Of a DNA stretch of 64,000 bases, positions 59,444-64,000 are shown piece by piece. The notes under the pieces are model-generated. The model saw nothing but the letters and a program-made list of their open reading frames with translations. It made no database searches and was not told the origin of the DNA. The DNA lies in contig JAEUPJ010000006.1 of the NCBI GenBank assembly GCA_016790285.1, positions 62,001-126,000 of the forward strand, written 5' to 3'. Position 1 is the stretch's first letter, and each line of letters opens with the position of its first letter. Position numbers and translations under genes: made by a program. This DNA comes from Roseateles sp. Its GTDB lineage: Bacteria; Pseudomonadota; Gammaproteobacteria; Burkholderiales; Burkholderiaceae_C.

Positions 59444-60427
59444 ATGACCTGGGCCATTGCGGCCAAGCTGTTGGCCATCCTGGTGGCGGTAGCCATCGGC
59501 TGGGCCGTGGGCCGCATGCGCTGGCTCGGCGGCGGGCCGGCGGGCAGCGACGCCGACCCCGCCCGCGTGCTGGCCAACGCGGCCTTCTTCATCTTCGTGC
59601 CGGCGCTGCTGTTCCGCACCACAGCGCGGCTGGACACGTCCACGCTGCCCTGGGCCTTCCTGCTGGCGTTCTTCGTGCCCGCCATGCTGCTGATTGCCGG
59701 GTTGTACGCCCTCTACCGCTGGCGGGCCCGGCCGGGGGAGCCGGTCGTCGCGCCGAGCGTGCGGGCCATCACCGCGGGCTTCGGCAACACGTTGCAGGTC
59801 GGCCTGCCGGTGGCCGCAGGCTTGTTCGGGGAGAAGGGCCTGGCCATCCACATCGCGGTCGTGAGCCTGCATGCGCTGTCCATCCTCACGATGCTCACCG
59901 CCATCGTCGAGCTCGACCTGGCGCGCGAGCGCCGCACGGGCAACCTGGCTGCCACGCTCGCGCAGACGGTGCGCAACACCGTCATCCACCCCGTCGTGCT
60001 GCCGGTGCTCGCAGGCCTGGCCTGGAACGCCACGGGCCTGGCCCTGCCCGCCGTGGCCGACGAGGCCCTGCAGAGCCTGGGCACCGCCGTCGTGCCGCTG
60101 TGCCTCACGCTCATCGGCATGTCGCTGGCCTACTACGGCTGGCCCCGCACCTGGCACGGCCTGGCGGGGCTGGTCGCGGCCAAGCTGCTGCTGATGCCCG
60201 CCATCGTGCTGGGTGTGGGCTACGGGCTGCTGGGCCTGAAGGGCATGCCGCTGGCGGTCATCGTCATGATCGCGGCGCTGCCCACCGGGTCCAACGCCCT
60301 CATCTTTGCGCAGCGTTACCGTGCGCTGGAGGCCGAGGTCACGGCGGCCACCGTTTTCTCGACCGTGCTGTACGTGGCCACCGCGCCGCTGTGGCTGGCC
60401 CTGCTGGCCTGGTTGTCACCCTGGTGA
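59444..60427 (+). CDS. AEC family transporter (auxin efflux carrier type)
   Basis: 327 aa with about ten TM helices in two halves. N-terminal ILVAVAIGWAVGRMRW, the AEC segment NAAFFIFVPALLF, a charged loop, then GFGNTLQVGLPVAAGLFGEKG, and the second half with PLCLTLIGMSLAYYG, ALPTGSNALIFAQRY and TVFSTVLYVATAPLW. Family members move malate, amino acids or other carboxylates. GGGAGG six bases before ATG 59444 fixes the start. Confidence 0.88.
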   Translation: MTWAIAAKLLAILVAVAIGWAVGRMRWLGGGPAGSDADPARVLANAAFFIFVPALLFRTTARLDTSTLPWAFLLAFFVPAMLLIAGLYALYRWRARPGEPVVAPSVRAITAGFGNTLQVGLPVAAGLFGEKGLAIHIAVVSLHALSILTMLTAIVELDLARERRTGNLAATLAQTVRNTVIHPVVLPVLAGLAWNATGLALPAVADEALQSLGTAVVPLCLTLIGMSLAYYGWPRTWHGLAGLVAAKLLLMPAIVLGVGYGLLGLKGMPLAVIVMIAALPTGSNALIFAQRYRALEAEVTAATVFSTVLYVATAPLWLALLAWLSPW

Positions 60428-60521
60428 GGCCGCGGTGACTCCTGGCACTGTGCGGCGCCGCCTGCACATCGCCCAATCCCGACCTGACTCTCCGCATCGC
60501 TCCTCCGAGGACACTGCCCCG

Positions 60522-63359
60522 ATGAAAGCTCCCGCTCCCCGCCGCCTGGTCGCGCTGATGTCGCTGGCCGGCGCCCTCGTCACGGCACTGCCGGCCGGCG
60601 CTGCACCCGACGCCGTCGTGAAGGGCGCCGTCAGCGCCGACGCCGGCCAGCTCGCCGTGCGCCACGAGAAGTTCACGCTCGCCAACGGCTTCGAGGTCAT
60701 CCTCGTGGAGGACCACCGCCTGCCGCTGGTGGCCTTCAACCTGTGGGTGCATGCCGGGCCCCGCAACGAGGCCCGCGGCCAGACGGGCTTCGCCCACCTC
60801 TTCGAGCACCTGATGTTCGCCGGCAGCCGCCACGTGCCGCGCGGCGAGTTCGACAAGTTCGTCGACGCCGCCGGCGGCACCGACAGCAACGGCTCCACCA
60901 ACTTCGACCGCACGAACTACTTCTTCACGCTGCCCTCCAACCAGCTCGCGATGGGCCTGTGGCTGAAGTCGGACATGCTCGGCTGGATGATCGACGAGGT
61001 GGACTCCGTCGCCCTGGCCAACCAGCAGGACGTGGTGCGCAACGAGCGCCGCCAGAGCTTCGAGAACCGGCCCTACGGCATCGTCGAGGAGGCGATGTAC
61101 CAGGCGCTCTACCCTGAAGGCCACCCCTACCGCGCCGCCGTCATCGGCTCGCATGCCGACATCCAGAGCATCCAGCTCAAGGACGTCAAGGACTTCGCCC
61201 GCACCTACTACCGGCCCAACAACGCCACCCTCGTGCTGGCCGGCGACTTCGACCCGAAGGAAGCCAAGGCCCTGGTGCAGAAGTACTTCGGCAGCCTCAA
61301 GGCCGGCCCCAAGCCGCCCGAGGTGCACGTGGCCATGCCCGAGATCACGAAGGAGCGCCGCCTGGTGGTGGCCGACCGCATCGAGCTGAGCCGCTTGAAC
61401 CTGGCCTGGCACACGCCGTCGATGTTCGCCGCGGGCGACGCCGAGCTGGACGTGGCGGCCCACGTGCTGGGCGGCGGCAAGGCCAGCCGCTTGTATGGGC
61501 TGCTCGTGCGCGACCGCCAGCTCGCGCAGAGCGTGGAGGTGTCGCAGGGCTCGCAGTCGCTGAGCTCCGTCTTCAACATCGAGATCGTGGCCCGCCCCGG
61601 TGCCTCGCTCGACGAGATCGAGCAGCTCGTGGACGCCGAGGTCGCGCGGCTCGCCGCCACGCCGCCGAGCGACGCCGAGCTCGCCCAGGCCCGCGCCTCC
61701 ATCCAGACGCAGCTGCTGCAGCGCATGGAGAAGGTCACGACGCTGGCCGACCTCGTCAACCACTACAACCAGATGGCCGGCGACCCCGGCTTCGTCGGCC
61801 GCGACCTGGCGCGCTACGCGGCGACGACGCCGGCCGCCGTCAGCGCCACCGTGGCGCGCTGGCTGCAGAAGGACCGCCGCGTCGTCGTGCAGGCCGTGCC
61901 GGGCGAGCAGGTGCTGGCGGCCGAGGTGCCCACGCCGCCCATGCCCACCAAGGCGGCCCGGGGCGAGCGCGAGTCGCTCAACGCGGCCGAGCCCTGGCGC
62001 AACAAGCCGCCCGCCGCCGCCAAGGCCAAGCCGCTGACGCTGCCTGCCGCGCAGAGCTTCACGCTGGCCAACGGGCTGACCGTCATCCACTCGCCCAAGC
62101 CCGGGCTGCCGCTGGTCAGTGCCAGCCTCGTGCTGCGCGCCGGGCAGGCCGACAACCCGGCCGACCGCCCGGGCCTGGCCACCTTCGTGGCGGCCATGCT
62201 GCCCGAGGGCACGGCCACGCGCAGCGGCCAGCAGGTCGCCGAGAGCCTGGCCGCGCTGGGCGCCACGCTGCACGCCCATGCCGACGCCGAAGACGCGCAG
62301 GTGGACTTCTCCGGCCTCAAGGCCAGCGCGCGCGAAGGCCTGGCCCTGATGGCCGACGTGGTGCAGAACCCCGCCTTCGCGGCCCCCGAGGTCGCCCGCA
62401 AGCGCGCCGAGCTGCTCGCCGCGCTGGCCCAGACGCGCGAGCAGCCCGACCAGCTCGCCAGCGTCGTCGCCAGCCGCGTGCTGTATGGCGAGGGGCACCC
62501 GCTCGCGCCCGCCACGCTCGGCGACGAGGCGAGCCTGCAGGCCATCGATGCCGCCGCGCTGCGCAGCTTCTGGCAGGGCCGCTACCGCCCCGAGCGCGCG
62601 GCGCTCGTCGTGGCCGGTGACCTGAGCGAGGCCGAGCTGCGCGCCCTCGTCGAGCCGCTCTTCGGCGCCTGGAAGCCGGCCGGCGAGGCCGCGCCCGAGC
62701 GCCCGGTGCCGCCGGCCCGCCCCATCGCCGCGCGCACGGTGCTCGTGGACAAGCCCGGCGCCCCGCAGACGGCCCTGGCCATCGTCGCACCCGGCCCGGC
62801 GGCCCGCGCGCCCGACGCCGCGTCCATCAAGGTCATGAACGCGGCCCTCGGCGGCCTGTTCACGTCGCGCATCAACACGCAGCTGCGTGAGGTCAAGGGC
62901 TACACCTACGGCATCTTCTCCGGCTACGGCATGGGCCGCGAGCGTGGGCAGTTCAGCATCCGCGGCAGCGTGCGCACCGATGTGACCGGACCCGCGCTGG
63001 TGGACATGTGGAAGGAGATCGAGGGCATGCGCGCCCGCCCGATGGGCGCGGCCGAGCTGCAGCGGGTGCGCAACGCGCAGCTGCTGTCGCTGCCGGGCGC
63101 GTTCGACACCAATGCGGCGGTCGTTGCGGGCTATGCGGGTAACTGGGCGGTGGGCCGGCCACTGGATGCGATCACCGCGCTGCCGGCGCGCTACACGGCC
63201 GTCACGGCGGCGTCTGCGCTCAAGGCGGCGCGGGAGCACCTGGACCCCGCGCAGCTCATCGTCGTGGCCGTGGGCGACAAGGCCAAGGTGCTGCCGCAGC
63301 TCCAGGCCATCGGCCGCAGGGTAGAGGTGCGCGACGCAGAGGGCCGGCTGCAACCGTGA
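60522..63359 (+). CDS. Double-length M16 metallopeptidase
   Basis: 945 aa. Signal peptide (LMSLAGALVTALPAGA), then two M16 units in tandem. The N-terminal unit carries the inverted zinc motif HLFEH (in GFAHLFEHLMFAGS) and downstream Glu in IVEEAMYQALYPEGHPY; the second unit (from about 505) lacks HxxEH and is the inactive half, with the Arg/Tyr pair in SRINTQLREVKGYTYGIF. A fused active/inactive pair is the pitrilysin/PqqL-type layout, here probably periplasmic. It degrades peptides or unfolded proteins. Confidence 0.9.
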   Translation: MKAPAPRRLVALMSLAGALVTALPAGAAPDAVVKGAVSADAGQLAVRHEKFTLANGFEVILVEDHRLPLVAFNLWVHAGPRNEARGQTGFAHLFEHLMFAGSRHVPRGEFDKFVDAAGGTDSNGSTNFDRTNYFFTLPSNQLAMGLWLKSDMLGWMIDEVDSVALANQQDVVRNERRQSFENRPYGIVEEAMYQALYPEGHPYRAAVIGSHADIQSIQLKDVKDFARTYYRPNNATLVLAGDFDPKEAKALVQKYFGSLKAGPKPPEVHVAMPEITKERRLVVADRIELSRLNLAWHTPSMFAAGDAELDVAAHVLGGGKASRLYGLLVRDRQLAQSVEVSQGSQSLSSVFNIEIVARPGASLDEIEQLVDAEVARLAATPPSDAELAQARASIQTQLLQRMEKVTTLADLVNHYNQMAGDPGFVGRDLARYAATTPAAVSATVARWLQKDRRVVVQAVPGEQVLAAEVPTPPMPTKAARGERESLNAAEPWRNKPPAAAKAKPLTLPAAQSFTLANGLTVIHSPKPGLPLVSASLVLRAGQADNPADRPGLATFVAAMLPEGTATRSGQQVAESLAALGATLHAHADAEDAQVDFSGLKASAREGLALMADVVQNPAFAAPEVARKRAELLAALAQTREQPDQLASVVASRVLYGEGHPLAPATLGDEASLQAIDAAALRSFWQGRYRPERAALVVAGDLSEAELRALVEPLFGAWKPAGEAAPERPVPPARPIAARTVLVDKPGAPQTALAIVAPGPAARAPDAASIKVMNAALGGLFTSRINTQLREVKGYTYGIFSGYGMGRERGQFSIRGSVRTDVTGPALVDMWKEIEGMRARPMGAAELQRVRNAQLLSLPGAFDTNAAVVAGYAGNWAVGRPLDAITALPARYTAVTAASALKAAREHLDPAQLIVVAVGDKAKVLPQLQAIGRRVEVRDAEGRLQP

Positions 63360-63481
63360 GGATGAGGGCGCACTTTCTCGCGCCTTCCTTCGCTTTCGCG
63401 CGCAGCACCCTGCCGTGACCGGCGGCGCGCCGCTAGCATGCGCCCACCGTGCCCCGGGTGGGCCGCTCGTGGGTGCGACCG

Positions 63482-64000
63482 ATGTTCGACGCCGGGAACC
63501 GCCGTGATGTCCTCCAGCTGCTCTCGGGCCTGGCTGCCGCATGGCCCGGGTGGTCCGGGGCGCAGGCCGAGGGTGGGGCCTTGCGACTCATTGCGCCGCC
63601 CGCGCATGACCGCTTCGGACGCTACGTCTGGACCCTGCTGCAGCGTGCCGCCGAAGAGGTCGGCCCGGGCCTGCGCTTCCAGGCCGTGCCCACGCCGCGC
63701 ATGACGCAGCGGCGCGTGGAGCTGGAAGTCGCCAGCCCCAGCGGCAGCGTGGACCTGATGTGGGGCATGTCCAGCGCACAGCGCCGCCAGGAGCTGCGCC
63801 GCATCAACGTGAGGTTGGACCAGGGGCTCATTGGCTGGCGCGTGCTGGTCGTGCGCGCCGGCGACCTGGCCCGCTGGCCGGCCGACCTGTCCGCGGCAGC
63901 GCTGCGCGCGCGCCGGGCCGGTCAGGGGCTGCACTGGCCCGACGTGGCCATCCTGCGCGACAACGGCTACCGCGTGGAGACCGCGGCAGACACGCCCACC
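63482..64000 (+). CDS. Periplasmic substrate-binding-like protein, 5' part
   Basis: 173 residues visible before the window ends. A twin-arginine-like leader (GNRRDVLQLLSGLAAAW) precedes ALRLIAPPAHDRFGRYVW, then VPTPRMTQRRVELEVAS, GSVDLMWGMSSAQRRQELRRINV and LDQGLIGWRVLVVR. The pattern matches small solute-binding-like proteins found near sensory genes in proteobacteria. An in-frame GTG at 63449 could extend it by 11 codons. Confidence 0.68.
   Translation, partial: MFDAGNRRDVLQLLSGLAAAWPGWSGAQAEGGALRLIAPPAHDRFGRYVWTLLQRAAEEVGPGLRFQAVPTPRMTQRRVELEVASPSGSVDLMWGMSSAQRRQELRRINVRLDQGLIGWRVLVVRAGDLARWPADLSAAALRARRAGQGLHWPDVAILRDNGYRVETAADTPT

Noticed and set aside
60339-63542. Open frame of 1067 codons opposite the M16 gene
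   Set aside because: Shadow of a real peptidase gene that has signal peptide and HxxEH on the other strand.

Overview
The window is very GC-rich, densely coded DNA with strong third-position GC. Its gene content and order (tkt next to gapA, kdsD-kdsC-lptC, PEP-CTERM protein, DsbD, ProQ, CreBCD) suggest the chromosome of a betaproteobacterium of the order Burkholderiales, near the Rubrivivax/Roseateles/Ideonella type. That assignment rests on recognised protein families, not on a search. I see no rRNA, tRNA, CRISPR array, phage or insertion sequence; it reads as core chromosome with a few accessory genes.

Layout. 0-4 kb: a HicB-type antitoxin, then a minus-strand pair made of a Pat-type protein acetyltransferase and an AcuC-type deacetylase. 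4-12.5 kb: DUF4197 protein, ProQ RNA chaperone, M17 aminopeptidase, a 61-aa orphan, a membrane protein, a DTW-domain tRNA modifier, DsbD with a coupled redoxin, and a methyltransferase. 12.7-16 kb: a PEP-CTERM exported protein and a large PHP-type lipoprotein. 16-21 kb (minus): a serine/threonine kinase with a haem-binding DUF3365-HAMP sensor, then a three-gene overlapping set of ketosynthase, acyl carrier protein and an alpha/beta hydrolase with a cysteine nucleophile. 21-23 kb: an OmpR-type two-component pair. 23-36 kb is one long minus-strand stack: 2OG oxygenase, orphan ParA, cyclophilin, ABM-domain protein, radical SAM protein, GMC oxidoreductase, creD-creC-creB, nitronate monooxygenase, MarC, a BtuF-like receptor and a membrane protein. 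A perfect CreB-type tag lies in front of creD.

36-44 kb: a Gly-rich RRM protein, a DUF5916 outer-membrane-type protein preceded by a possible leader peptide, and the LPS set kdsD-kdsC-lptC-SDR diverging from a PAP2 phosphatase; then a small lipoprotein and a hemerythrin. 44-50 kb: tkt and gapA, separated by two related secreted proteins of unknown function with a small membrane protein between them. 50-54.5 kb: an S8 protease with a C-terminal sorting-type tail, a SPOR-like protein, BirA and a SET-domain methyltransferase. 54.7-64 kb: topoisomerase III, a PAS histidine kinase, an AEC transporter, a double-length M16 peptidase, and the start of a substrate-binding-like protein cut by the window edge.

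Many neighbours overlap by 1-4 bases (ATGA, GTGA, TGATG), so translational coupling is common. The points most worth a second look are the cysteine-hydrolase/ACP/ketosynthase operon, the secreted paralogue pair between tkt and gapA, the eight-codon ORF with its own promoter and SD in front of the DUF5916 gene, the CreB tag, and the radical SAM protein with a CX4CX2C cluster motif.
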